From Anthopleura xanthogrammica (taxonomy: Eukaryota > Cnidaria > Anthozoa > Actiniaria > Actiniidae): 64,000 nt of DNA. The notes beneath the pieces are model-generated. The model saw nothing but the letters and a program-made list of their open reading frames with translations. It was not told where the DNA came from and searched no databases. Positions 1-12,985 of this stretch are shown piece after piece. Numbering within the stretch: the stretch's first letter is position 1; every line of letters starts with the position of its first letter. The stretch is from contig OZ025211.1 in assembly GCA_964019055.1 (NCBI GenBank), forward strand, positions 7,628,400-7,692,399, read 5' to 3'. The translations under genes and the position numbers were made by a program.

Positions 1-2668
1 GTAACCCTATGTACACTCTCGTGCAGTTATATATATATATTTATATTGTGTGCCTTTTAGAGTCTTCTAAAGTGTCATCCATGCTGATTTAAAATGCCTG
101 GGGCAAAGGCTTCGTTGCTTGACAACAACTTCCAATCATCGCCTCTTTTGGCTTTGAAGAGAATCGATATTACCTCTACTCTGAGAGCCTTAGGAAGAAT
201 CGTATATTTGCTGAGCAAGAACGAGAATGCCTCCTGCATCGATAAGGACTCGATGCTCTGTCAGCGAATCGAGTCAATTTGTATATTCTGCCAATGGGTT
301 TGCGAAGGTCGACGTTTTGAAAGACGTTTCTGTGTCATAGGCTTTTTTTGAACGAACTCAACATGATAATGTGTTTTCAAAATTGCATGAGAAAGTACAC
401 TTTGATGTACGAAACTAGGCTCTACACGTTGTTACATCGTACCTTAGTTCACAAGCTGTGTCGATCCATCACTTGCCTTCAAAACCAGTCGTACAGACCA
501 ATCTTTAAGTACCGACTCTTACCTTGAAGGGCAGCGTGACATCTCATCCTCTAACAACAAACCCTATATACATTTATTGACCAAACGATCTGAACTCTCT
601 TAATGAAACGGTTGGCCGGTTTGCATAGGTCGGTAAGACTGACTCTAGACCAGCGAAAAGGCCAGCAACACCGAAAACACTATCAAAACAATAGCTTGAT
701 TGACAGGTAGACTCGTACTGATAATTAGATCGGAATGAATAGAACTTATAATGAAGCTATCTGGCGCTTGCTCATGGCTAGGCCAAAACTTGTATCCATA
801 GAATTCGAAGTTGCATTCAAAAAATCTTTAAATGTAAGTATATTTTAGGGACTGATTTCCGATCTGTGAACACACGTGTACTTTTGGATCCATTTTCAGG
901 CCCTTAATTCGCGAGTTTAGAGTATTCGGAAGTGTTATTGCACACGATTAAGGGTGCTCTAGGGATTAAGACCCAAGAAAATTCTAAAGTTTATGTTAAC
1001 AGAGCTATTGTAATGAATTCAATACCCTTTTCCAAAGTACTTTTGATAAATTTCTATTCATAGATGAATGAAATACGAAGGTGGCGTTTCTATTACTTTA
1101 AAAATAAACCAACAATACTGTGAAATTTATACTTTTTTCTTGGCTAGAAATATACTTTTTTTTCAAGATCATATAAATTGCCAAACATAAGAACCCGGGT
1201 ATCCACAACAAATGCCTTATTGGGTCGAAAATATGGCTAAAAAGAAAAGCGTTTCAGTGGGCCACAAGTACGGAAGGGCCGAACAAAGAAAAAGAACTCC
1301 CATACCAGCACATGACATCGGAATCCTCCTCGTATCGAGATAATCTGGGGAGTATGCCAAATATTGGTTTTGAAAGACAGTTTTGATCCAAAAGAATGTC
1401 TTTAGAATGCTGTCATGATAGTTTCATGATATATTGAATTCAGATTTCGTGTCGTCAAAAACCCTCATAGACCTCATATGGCAAAACGCACTCAAGAAAT
1501 CCTGGTCGAGTGCCGGCTCAGCATGGTTTTCGATTCTATTTTAATTGGCTCATCTTCACGGGATCCGGGTATCATATGAAGATTAAATGCAACTGTTTCT
1601 ATATTTAACTCTGAGGAGCTACGTATTATCTTCTTTAGATTGAGATTATTTGCGCAGTGTCACAGAACTGGACCTTTCATGCTGAGCATCGCGCGCGCAT
1701 AAGACTGTTTTTTATACTATGCAAAGAAGAACGTTTTGCAACTTGTTTCCAGTCAAGTTTCGGTCGTCTATCGCGAGATAGGTATTATTAAAGAAAAAGC
1801 AACTAAGTTTTAAAAATGATCAAAAAAGAGAAAAAATTATAAAGTGGTCCACTGCTAAAAGTGGCTCACTGCTGTGGAGTTGTGGAGTCAGTGTAGCACA
1901 ATGAGTCAAGCAGTCCAAGCATGCCTAGAGAAACGTTTTCCAGTTTTTCACCACTTCCGCCGGCAAAACTTTTAGTTTCATAGTTAGGTCACAATCATTT
2001 ATCATAAGGACGTAGGAAATCTTCATCCCACTGACGATGGCATTTGACAATTCCGAAACATGTCTACATTATAAACATACATCTTATATTTATAATGTCT
2101 GATGCCACAATTTTGTTTAGTAAATGTAAAAATAAATGCGAAGACCTACATGTAAAGTTAATAGTTCTTTTCAGCAAGACAGGTCTAAAGAAGGTCGATA
2201 GGGCGCACTTCCGTCACTACTCTCTCTATTTCCATCAGTTCTCAGTTTTAAGGGTATACCATGCAATTTTTAAGTACATGACAGAGTGAAGTCGAAACAA
2301 GTGCGCGGAGTCACCGCAGGGGATCGTAATATACTTACCCGAGGCACAAAAGGCCGCGCACTAGCCACATTGTTAGCCACGCTTCCTCCTTAGTCGAAAC
2401 CACAACAGGAAGAAAGGATTAATCGTGTATTCCTAATGGTTCCTACTTGAAATGTAGGTTGTCAAAACAATGATACTTGTGTTTCATTTTCACCACCGCT
2501 GAGCGCAATGAGACACTCGAAAGCTAAGTTACCTGTAAAGCTGTCTGTCATAAAGACTACTTTGCAGCTGGTAGTCGTCGACTTTTAAATTTTTATTTAT
2601 CTAAATGTAGCTTTGTCTATATGATAGTAGATAAACGTTACTTTATTTGTTTAGATTGGAGATGCCAA

Positions 2669-2802
2669 TAGACCTTTTTTACGTGACGTCAGAGCAGCTC
2701 AAATTGGAGGACAGAACAAATTAATTTCAATCTCCTGAGAATTGGAACCTATTGTTTTGTCCTCCAAATTGAGCTGCTTTCCGACGTGCTGCAAGAGATC
2801 TA
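2669..2802. mobile_element. 134-bp MITE, copy 1 of 3
   Basis: An inverted-repeat element whose two arms both read GAGCAGCTCAA(A/T)TTGGAGG, meeting around a centre with CTCCTGAGAATTGGAA. The outer ends read TAGACC and GATCTA. Related copies lie at 39830 and 54787; the copy at 54787 has the same 134-bp length and is flanked by TA. No open frame is present, so it is a non-autonomous element. TA flanks fit a Tc1/mariner-type target site, but the family is not proven. Confidence 0.6.
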
Positions 2803-3759
2803 TTGCACTGAACTGCGCGCTATTTACTTAGCATCCATCCACCATTTTTTTCCAGCTCAATATGCGCCCATGGAGAAGACAGAGAAAAGAAAGGGAAATG
2901 GAAAGTGAGTAGTTACAAGAATTGCAGATCGTCTAAAATGTTATCTAAGGTCCAAGAATTTCGGAGTGCCCTTAGCTTCACAGTCTAATCTACAGTGCGC
3001 ATAACCAAAACATTAGTTAAATTCCATATAAAACCTCAAGCAAAAGGGAAATTTGAGGAAGATAAGTTTATGAATGACGATTGGACTCCGAGGCTGCATG
3101 GCGCACTATCAGAACATATCTAAATCTACCATCAGACTGAAGAACAGATTGGTTATCGCTAATGTTTATGCTCGTCTGACGCGCTGATGAATGCCGGATT
3201 AAACAACTTATTTTGTAAAACATTTATGTATAATAGGAGAAGGAAAGGAACAAAAGAGTTGCGCCTCTGACAGAAAAATGGTGGCATCATGGCCAAATTT
3301 TAAGTGTCATAAAAATGAAAAACTGAGAAGTTTTATAAGAACAGTCTTTACAATTTGATTTTGCCTGATATCGAACAGGATGTCTTGGTTAATGGTTTTA
3401 GGACATCTGGCAATGACATGGAGTTTTATCAAAAGCCGATGGGTTGATCGTCAAAACATACCACCATGAACTTGCTAAAGAAAACAAACATAACAGCTTG
3501 GTAAATTATTGAGGCTGCCCTGATGTCGAAAGTCATTCATTCGATACTCCTATGATAATAATTCAAAGACCTTACACTCGTATCAGTTGATTCAAGCGCC
3601 CAACTCTAATGAGATAAATGTTTTTTTGGTTTCTTTTTATGCGCATGCGCATTTTTGTGAAATTGTGGTCTTGCACGAGTCCTGCGCCAATCCTCCCTAT
3701 GAATGCGCACGAAATAGTATAGGGGAAAAGGGAAAAGGTTATTAGATTATAGGCTGCTA

Positions 3760-4310
3760 ATTTCTGAAACGTTTGAGATTTCGATACATTTAAAAGGAAT
3801 GTCTTCTCGAGTAGGGCATTCTGTTCTGTCAGAAGAAGTGTCATCTTTAATCAATGGACAAATGTACTCAAAGATTGATCTTATGGGATGCTATATTTAG
3901 CTGTCTCACTATTTCGATTTTGTTATTTGTAGGTCAAATGTTTTTGAGACATTTGATAACCTTTAGATTTCAACTCACTCGAAAAGAATATGTTTTTGAA
4001 TAGGACTTCTGTTATTGCAAGACCTATCAACTTGAATCAAAGAACGAATGAAGAAAGATAATTAATCTTGTTCGTCTGAATCTGACTGTTTCAATCCGCT
4101 ATTTGTAGGTCAAACGTTTTTGAGACGCTTAAGATTTCAACTCATTCAAATAGAATATGTTTTTTAGTAGGACATCTTGCTATTGGAAGAGCTGTCAACT
4201 CAAATCAAAGGACAAATGGGGGAGGGGAGGATGTACTCAAAGATGATCAATCTTATCCATCAGACTGGTTTCAATTCGCTATTTGTAGGTCCAACGTTTC
4301 GAGACGTGAG
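3760..4310. repeat. Diverged tandem repeat, unit 175-180 bp
   Basis: The phrase TTTGTAGGTC(A/C)AA(A/C)G recurs at about 3929, 4105 and 4285, each time followed by TTTGAGAC-like sequence. The blocks between share ATTTCAACTCA, GAATATGTTTTT, TAGGAC and AATCAA(A)GGACAAATG. A weaker first unit begins near 3760. About three copies, clearly diverged, non-coding. Confidence 0.6.
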
Positions 4311-6793
4311 AATTTATTCAATAACCCTTGGCACCTGATCGACAACGATTTGTAAGGCGCAGCTAAATTCATTAATTCTGAAAAGTGCCGACTTTTCATT
4401 GACAAGTGTAAGCTTACTAAGCAGCTTCTAGTCAATTTTCTCATCGTTTATCGTTGTCATCCAAAAACCATCCAACTGATTGCTATCATAATCCATCAGG
4501 ATCGTTGATGTATCGAATGAACTTTAAAAGGTGCATCAATTATAGCATTCAGCTGTGTAATTATCTCCAAACGATAAGAAAATAAATAATAAGTCATTAA
4601 TGAATATATCAATTGTCTTGTCTATTCGAATGAATAGGCTTATTTAAAGTAGATAATTGATACGCTAATGAGCCCGTAGTTTTTAGTTGCCTAAAAATAA
4701 TCAAGGCAGCTACTTGACTCTAAAGCTGTTCACGAAAAGGCTTACGATCTTCGTCTTTACTTGTTCAGTTTGGTTTTTGTTTAGGCGTAACGCATAAGAA
4801 TTTGTGATCAAGTGTGCGGCATGCCTTTTGGCAGTCGGCATTAAATGCTTCCCAAAATTAAGTCGTTCATTTTAGCTGTGTGTCTGATTTATAGTAACCT
4901 TTTGCAAGAAGGATATCTGTGACAGATCTTATCACAAAGGCGCAAAAGTTGTAACGATTAACCGGCTAATTTATTTTGCGCAACACTAAACAAAGCAATA
5001 ATCCATGTGGTACCTTTTTTCGCAGGGGCGGCCTCGTTCTTGTGTGCGGTATTCATGTTTTAAAAAGTTTGCCAAGAAACTTCAAAATAAAATGGGTTTC
5101 GAAAAAATGACACTTCCAGAGAATGACTACTCATTCACTGAATCCAATTGGAATTTTAAAATGTTGATCTTTCGAAGCAGAACATCAATAAGAACTGACT
5201 TAGATGACCTCAAAATTCGAGAATCTACTCGAGCGTCTTCAGGGCAAGCTACTAGAGCACTATTTTTAACAAGAATATAATTATTTGAATCAGTGGATGG
5301 AAGTGAATTAAAAGATGTTTTTCGAACAGCAAATATTGCGCATTCTATATTTTTCTTAAAAGAGAGAATATCCGTACTTTAAAAATGAAACTATTCATAG
5401 CTTCTAAGAAAATTCGCCAGTTGATACACATACTTATAACTCTGTTATAAACAGGTCAGCTTATGATTATTTAGAGAACGAAGAGAGAATGTCCCACGCG
5501 GCAAGGCCATAGAGTTTATGTTACGACCTACGCGGTTGGTAAGATACTGACAGACCCTTCATCACCAACACCAGACCAAACACCTTAATGAGTTTTTCGG
5601 TGGGTCAGGATTTTTGGGAGAGAATATAATAATTACATATTAATGCGTCAATCATCCAGTCTCCAGGACAAGACCATTGTATGACTTGCGTGCATGTGTT
5701 TGTACTTTAGACATGCGCTCCACAAGAAAATAACACCCGAACTTGTAAGCTAGCAACTCTGAATGCGCGGACGTGCGGGAATCTGTTTATACTTAAGGCG
5801 TGCGCTTCACAAGAAAATATCACCAAAATAATCTACCATCTCTGATTGCGCAGATATTTTTTTTATCCTGCTGTCATCAGTTTGTAACCAGTTAGAAGGC
5901 TGGCTCACCCAAACTGTAAACCACCTCTATTCAACTAATTAAGTTCCTGTAATCCCGCCTTTCGGCAGCATGGTGCGCTAGATATGCGATCCTTTAATTA
6001 ATAATGTATTTAAGCAGGTATTTTATGTGGGCTTGATATTAGGCGCTCTGAACTACATATGGCAAAAAATAGAATGCACTTCAGTATTATCAGATATCCC
6101 AGAAAACAATAGCCGTTATGAGAAACGAGTACATCGCGGTTTCAACAGGAAGTGATCATATACTTTTAGTAACGACATTTTCTATGTGCGCATTTAATAT
6201 TTGGCGCACATTTAGATGCTGTCTATAAAAGAGTATATTTGGCCTCCCTGGTTTGGATTATGACGATATATGCGTCCGAGTAGCCATGTACAAATGCGTT
6301 AAATGACTATGATGCATGATTCGCGGCACGCCTCTTTAACTCATAAACTAATGCGCATAGCTTTTGTCGCAGTTAGAGGCAATAGGCTCTATAGAAAAAA
6401 AGATGATACAATGGTATACTAGACGCGCAAGAAAACTCTTGAATCATGAATCAAAAAATATACCAGTAAAGTTAACGAGCTCGCTACTCGGATCTAACAG
6501 CTGTATTTCCAGAGCCAAAATACTACGACAGCTGATCTTATGCGCAGCAGGCTCCAATGCAAGGTCGTGCCAAAAAAGTATAAGGACCCAGTAAGCTCAG
6601 GAAGCACCGAAACAATCGAGCTGGATCAAAGGGCACTTTTTTTCATAGCTCTATATGTGTGTGTTCCTTTTAGTACACTTTGGAGGAGTTATGGGTTGCG
6701 CATTTGTATATGTGGTTGTTTATAAAGGCAGCATCGACTCATGGTGGAGGCCAGACCACAAAAAACCTAAACTAAATTCATTTTAAAGTTTTC

Positions 6794-7011
6794 AATACTC
6801 CCGTTTCGAGTTCTCTTTTACGCTGTGTTAGCCTCAATTGTGCGTAAATTATGCAGAAATTTAGATAAAGCTCGTGAAATTTCAAAGTATTTTTATTGTC
6901 TTCTTTACACACAGATCTCTTGAATTTCCACGGGCTGTTACTGAATAAAAGAATATATTACACGGTTTTGAGGCTAACACAGCGTAAAAGAGAACTCGAA
7001 ACGGGAGTATT
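6794..7011. mobile_element. Foldback element with 44-bp perfect terminal inverted repeats
   Basis: The 44 bases at 6794-6837, beginning AATACTCCCGTTTCG, are repeated exactly in reverse complement at 6968-7011. The 130 bp between the arms are AT-rich with no open frame. This is the structure of a foldback-type MITE. I could not define a target-site duplication. Confidence 0.65.
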
Positions 7012-8240
7012 CTGTTGTTCTGACTCACAGATAGTCATGATTTAAAGCAAGGGGTCTTTGAAAACCTCCCTCGGGTATTTTTCACAATTGTGTGTCTTCT
7101 CGACACTCGCACGTCTCACAATGTATTAGTTGAACTCTTCTGTGCCACTTTCAGCTCTTCCGCTACAGACGTAATCAACCAATAGTCAAGCAAATGCGCT
7201 CTTACATTAAACGGAAATCAATATCGACAGATCTTTCTCGATTTTTTAAGAGTCAAAATGTACATTAAATGGTATTAGAGCTAATAATCTATTGTTCTTA
7301 CCTTGTGCGTCTAAGCGGGTTCAAGATTCAATGTGCCTCTACTGAGTCTTACTCTGCGATAAATTACGATGATAAGGAGGGATCATGATGCTATTGGATG
7401 GGGTAGTTTATTTATACAATAGTATAGATTTGTGTACCCAGCGGTATGATCGGTCAATTGTTTTCCCTTGCGCACATTTTTGTTTCGATAGTAATCTGAG
7501 TTGTCCGTTGGCGATGACAAGATAAACTATCGCAGAATACCTTGATCAAAATTTGAACAGTGCAGCCACTATAAACAAATTTATATACAGTGCGTATATA
7601 TTGTTTTTCTTCCAATTTCAGGGAATCGAGCCAATAGCTTCAGTACTAGACTCAACAATACTGACAACTTTAGGGATTTTGATTCCTCGTCTAATATCAA
7701 TTAGCTTGATTGTTTTTTGAGCTGCAGAATCTATGGTTCATTATATAAATACCTCCTGCAATGTTCGGCTATTTTAGAAGACGGAAAAAAGTTCGCAAGG
7801 CATTGTGGATGGAAGCGCATTGCATTGTTGTCGTTTTGTGCAATGCGTCATTCATGCGTTAACGACTGTTGCCTCGGCTACTCAATAATCTAATGTTGTT
7901 GTCCTAATCCTTAATAAAGACAATAATTGTTATTGAATATTTTTATTGAAATGTAAGCTGTAGTTTATTTCTTAGAACTCATTGCAGACAATAACAGAGA
8001 ATATATCTTCTTCAGCAGTTCCACCGCGCTGACCAAGACCACTGATCAATGCTAGCAATAAATATTTGTGGAGCCTAAATTTCTGATTAGGAATTATATT
8101 ATGACTGAATAGTTGGATTATTTGGATAGATATACAAGTGTATAAAGTGCGCAGACATCTAGTCTCTGTTTCTCTTGTTCGTGTAAAAGCTTACTTAACC
8201 TTCTTTTTTGATGGCCAAAGTATGAACAAATAACGACCGA

Positions 8241-8287
8241 GATATATATATATATACATATACATATATACATATATACATACATAT

Positions 8288-8341
<54 letters not shown>

Positions 8342-8560
8342 CTTTTTGCAAAAATTATGGCCGGTTCAAGTATATATACAAGTATATCAAAAGTATATCA
8401 GAAATTATGGGATATCATTCCTAATATTTTTTTCAGAAAGCCCTAGTGATAGGCAACCCGAAAAAAATATCAGCGATGATATCCCATAATTTCTGATATA
8501 CTTTTGATATACTTGTATATATACTTGAAACGGCCATAATTTTTGCAAAAAGCTGTATAT

Positions 8561-8605
<45 letters not shown>

Positions 8606-8610
8606 TATAC
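8241..8610. repeat. TA microsatellite enclosing a long palindrome
   Basis: An alternating TA/TACA tract (about 8241-8340) is followed by an inverted repeat with arms at 8331-8418 and 8476-8562, about 86 bp long, with one mismatch seen and a 57-bp spacer. A second TA tract follows. The arms contain GCTTTTTGCAAAAATTATGG. Open frames here encode only Tyr-Ile runs and are not genes. Confidence 0.7.
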
Positions 8611-9914
8611 ATCTAACAAATATATACTAGTATCAAGGTAAATGACGAAACTGTCTATATGGCTTAGCAAAAGACGTGACTTTGCTCATAGAGTTACTTT
8701 TTATTGCGGTCGGTTTTGTTAAGCGACCACCCTCGTGGTCGACACGTAAAGGTTGGTTGCATGATAGTTCTAAGCAAAATATAGTGTAAAAACCATCTAG
8801 GACTCGAACTTTAACAGGCGGTTACAGTAGTAGATGCTGGCCACTCAATAAGGATGTTATATATTGTACCCAATATTTTTAAAGAGTATTTTAGTATTTG
8901 AGTGTACTGAAGAGGGTTGACTGAGAATGACTAACCGCATACTGATCGAACAAAGAAGTGACGCACGAGGGATGCATATCAGCGCACGGGCAGATTAATA
9001 CTGCATGCAGTAAATAGTTCTAACCAATTCTTAATGGAAAACTAAATGTAAATTGCAAGTTAGCAAACGAAAACTAGGCTAAAACAATGTGTTTGAAACT
9101 TAGAAAATATTTCGATTTTCATATAAATACCGAACACTTTTTTATGGTTTTACCGGAAAATGATTTGGAACATGAAAATAAATTAGAATTTACTATGCAG
9201 TATTCACATAAATCCAATCTAATATTATTTAGAAATCGCATTGCTCCACCGAATCCAAGTGGGATTTACAACTGTCGTATTCAGAAATACCTTTTTTTGA
9301 ACAGGTGTATGGTTTACTTGGTTTCTACTTACAGATCCACGCACTAAGACGTTCCAGAATCAACTTTTCTGTCACCCCTTTATGGCCTCTTGCTCAGTCT
9401 TGATTACAAGTTACCCATCTTGACGACTAAAAGAACACAATCCATCGGAAACACTTTGCGCACGTTAATCCGAACATCTACCCCAGATTATCCCTCTAAA
9501 TGGATTCCATAGTGTTGAGTGTTATGGTCACAATAGGACAATCGGTGCTATAATCATAGTGACGACTTAACACTTTTACTAAGTGCTTTAGGTGCGTTGA
9601 AGGACAATAATTAATAGCAAAAGTAATCCTATCGCGACTGGCCTTTTTCGTGCGTAAATCTTATTGGATAATCTAAATCATATTGGTATATAATTAAGAG
9701 AATTAAGAATAATGGCTTGGAGTTAGACTAGGTGTTGTAACCTTTCGTCCATGCCTGGCATTTAGCCGTTACTAGGTTGAGGAAGGAACTGGGAACGAGT
9801 GTAGAAATATTAATCTAATCAAAAAACAAACCCCATCACATGAAAGACCACACTAAAATTATTAAGTTTACCAAGTTTTAGAATATTTGGGCAAATACTG
9901 ATTGATTAGCAGAC

Positions 9915-10017
9915 TGCAAAAAAAATCATAAAAATAAGAGAGAATGTATGGTTTTAGGGGAGGCTATCGTCCACAAATCCATACATTCTCTTATTTTTGC
10001 GACTTTTAAAAGTTTGC
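9915..10017. mobile_element. Short inverted-repeat element
   Basis: AAAAATAAGAGAGAATGTATGG (9930-9951) is answered by the inverted copy CCATACATTCTCTTATTTTT (9979-9998), which lacks one AG. The ends GCAAA at 9915 and TTTGC at 10017 extend the symmetry. The size and lack of coding suggest a small MITE. Confidence 0.45.
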
Positions 10018-10988
10018 CAACTCATTAAGTTTTCATCCAAACATGCTCGAACTCCGTAATAGTACTACTATTAGCCGGTATGTTTTGTTTTTTTTTGTGA
10101 TGAGGATATTTGCACTAATCCCCAGTCCCCTCCTCTACCTCGGAACTTCCATAAAGATAATTTGATCATGAATAATCATCGCCACTTTCAAAAGGAGCGG
10201 GGGATTGGGATGGAGTTGCGACCGCAAAACGTTCAATTACTTATTTGAATCCTCGAAAGGGAGACATAGGTTGATTTTGAAGAACGAAACTCTAATGCTC
10301 GAGTCAGAAAGCACGGGAGTTGCACCGTCCTTCATTTTCTGTCTATTTGAGGGAGCGTAGTTTTGAACCAATCATAGCGGAAATGAAAAAACCGCGATTG
10401 AACCCTCTGGCCTCTAGACTAAATTGAAATTTCATAAATATTTCTAAAAGCTTTTAAAAACCTTGGGTGCAGTATACAGCTGCTTGACGGACTTTTTCCA
10501 AATTATTACACACTCGGCGACTTGTCACGCGCTTCCAAAATAATTCGTATACTCGTATTATCCGCAGAGAAATAAAAGTAGTCGACTTGTGGCAAGAATA
10601 TAGGCATTGTCAACAAGCGATGTCTACAATCACCGCCAAAACCTGTTGCGCAATAAAAGCATAACGACAACTAAGTCAATTTTTCGAAAATTTAATTTCT
10701 TTTACTAGATGAATTGTATTACAAGAACTTTCCAAAATATTACTTTAAAGGTATCAACCTATAGAAATTACAAAATACCGAAGATATTTTTTTTCTGATT
10801 CTACAAATACTACTAGGGTGTCGATAACTTGAAAATATTGGCACACAAGTCTTGAATTCAAGACTTTTTTGTTTTATGATGATTTTCTCTCTACTCTAAC
10901 TAACTAGGTGTCAGTTTATAAAGGGTACAAAAGTTTAGGTCATCTAAGTCAAGTTATTTAGTCCAATCTTAATTTCTCATTGCAAGAC

Positions 10989-10994
10989 TTTATT
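10989..10994 (-). terminator. Candidate filamin polyadenylation signal
   Basis: TTTATT on the plus strand, read AATAAA on the gene strand, about 90 nt beyond the filamin stop codon. A second AATAAA (11064-11069) lies only about 14 nt after the stop. Which one is used cannot be told from sequence. Confidence 0.4.
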
Positions 10995-11082
10995 GTCCGT
11001 ACCTTGACCACGTTTAACGATTGCGTTTAATGAGATTGTCAGTCTCATTGCGTATTGGTTAACTTTATTTTTCGAGGGGATT

Positions 11083-12985
11083 CTAGACAGTCACATGGAA
11101 TGGACTACCAGGAATATGCTTCTCTCCCCACAGCACCTTCAAGATGTATGTGCCAGGTTCTTCTAGGGCGTAGTTGACAGCATAGACGTTGCTTCCTGTG
11201 TGTTTTACATTAATTTCTTTGGCGGGAATGGCAGGTCCCTCGACGCCCACCATTAAGGAACCACGTCCTGCATTGCTGGCGTTGACTGTAAAAGAGTTGG
11301 GTTGTCCAAGGACGGCTCTGTGTAGTCCTGTTCCTCTTGAAGTGCACTTCGAGGCGTCTCCATCGCTGGGTGAAGGTCCCTTTCCACTTGGGTGGAAGAT
11401 GGTCACATTGTAGGGACTGTCTGGTATGTGCTGACCAGCAAACTTGATACTGATAGTGTATTCTCCCGCCACAACTGGGTAGTATGTGACTTGGTAGGTT
11501 CCGTCTTGATTCTCTGTACAATTCATTTTGACCTTGGCAGGACCATCGACGGAAAGAGCCAGGGCACCAGATCCAGCTTCCAAGGCGTTGACAGTAAACT
11601 CGGCGGGTTCACCAGCTTTTCCGCTGCTAAGTCCCGGTCCGTATGCCTTGACTTTTTCTGGGTAAGATCCTCCACCACCGACGCGAATCTTGAAAGGACT
11701 TCCGGGGATGTGCGTGTCGTCAAATTTAACATTCACCAAGTGATCTCCAAATTCTTTGGGGACAAAGCGAATGGCATAGTTACCACCTCCAAGAGATGAT
11801 ACAACTGCTTTTGATTCTGCTCCAGATGGAGAAATAACGGTGGCGGTAACACTGCCAACAGGGGCGTTGGTCTGGACAGAGAAGGACGCTGGTTGGCCAA
11901 CCTTCAGACCAGTCTCTGCAAGGTCTTTAATGTTCAGGTTACGGAAACGATCTTCCACTTCGCTCGTCACAAACACCTTGAAAGGACTTCCAGGGATGTC
12001 TTCATCAGCAAATCGAATGTGTACGGTATATTCTCCAGGGGCGGTTGGTAGGTAGCTAATGTTACAAGAGCCATCTCCGTTATCTTGGCATGTTATTTCA
12101 GCTTTAGCTGGGCCTTCAACAGCAATAGCAAGACCACCTGGACCGGCATCTCGTGTCCATACTGTGAAATCACCACACTCGTTGACCACACCTCTTTCGA
12201 GACCTGGTCCAGCAGCAACACACTTAGCTGCTCCTCCCCAGGTGGGTGCTTCCACGAAAAGTTTGAAGGGGCTTCCTGGGATATGTCGACCTCGGTACAT
12301 AACGTTGATTATGTGTTCGCCACTTTCTTTAGGCATAAATCGAATAGTGTAGCTGCTGTCTTTGCTTTCCACAATCTCAGAAGGTAATTCCTCTCCTGTC
12401 GGGTCTACCACAGTTGTTTGGAGATCTTCAATTTTGTAACCTTTAAGGTCGAATACGAAGTCTTGGGGCTGCGGTGCGCCGCCTCCGAAGCTGACAAGAT
12501 CTTCAAACACTTGTGAAACACGTTGTGTAGGTTCTGACTCGAGACCATCAACATCTTCACACATGATTTCTTCTTCTCCAGGTCTGCGAACCATTGCCTT
12601 GAATGGACTTCCCTTAACGTGCTCATCTGCGAACTTAACATTAATGGTGTATTTTCCAGGTTCTGTGGGTAGGTAATCAACTGAGCATGTGCCGTCTTCA
12701 TTATCTACGCAGTTGATTTCAGCTTTGGATGGGCCTTCGATAGAGAGGCCAAGTCCGCCATAACCCGCATCACGAGTGTTTACGGTGAAACGGGCAGGAG
12801 TGTCGACAACACCCTTCTTCAAACCTGGAAAACAAGAATAAAAACAAATATAAGGACAATTTTTTAAAGCTTCACCTTTTTACACATTAAGCAAGCTCTG
12901 TTTGTGGCAGCGCTTGTACGCCGCATGGTATAAAAGAAACTCACCGTCACCATGGACCTTGACCTTGGAAGCATCTGCTGGTCCA
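11083..12985 (-). other. Filamin C-terminal region, repeats 23-28
   Basis: The end of exon 15 and the last exon (12824-11083) encode six repeats corresponding in order to vertebrate repeats 19-24. The repeat-20-like domain is preceded by an irregular acidic linker (EEEIMCEDVDGLESEP) and has an atypical first strand. Before the last repeat is the short flexible segment HPSGKGPSPSDG, in the position of vertebrate hinge 2. The final repeat (about residues 2820-2913) ends in GEKHIPGSPFHVTV; this domain dimerises vertebrate filamins. Confidence 0.88.

Larger units (their letters stand above)
1..11000. other. Gene-poor intergenic region
   Basis: I found no supported gene in these 11 kb. The open frames are all under 95 codons, have no recognisable domain, and none chains into a spliced model with good sites that I could recognise. 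The region holds a diverged tandem repeat (3.76-4.31 kb), an imperfect direct duplication near 5.69-5.83 kb, three inverted-repeat elements (2.67, 6.79 and 9.92 kb) and a TA microsatellite with a long palindrome (8.24-8.61 kb). The last few hundred bases before 11083 are probably filamin 3' UTR. A gene made only of short exons could be missed by eye. Confidence 0.5.

Noticed and set aside
8118..8670. Tyr-Ile-rich open frames
   Set aside because: They are translations of the TA microsatellite and its palindrome.
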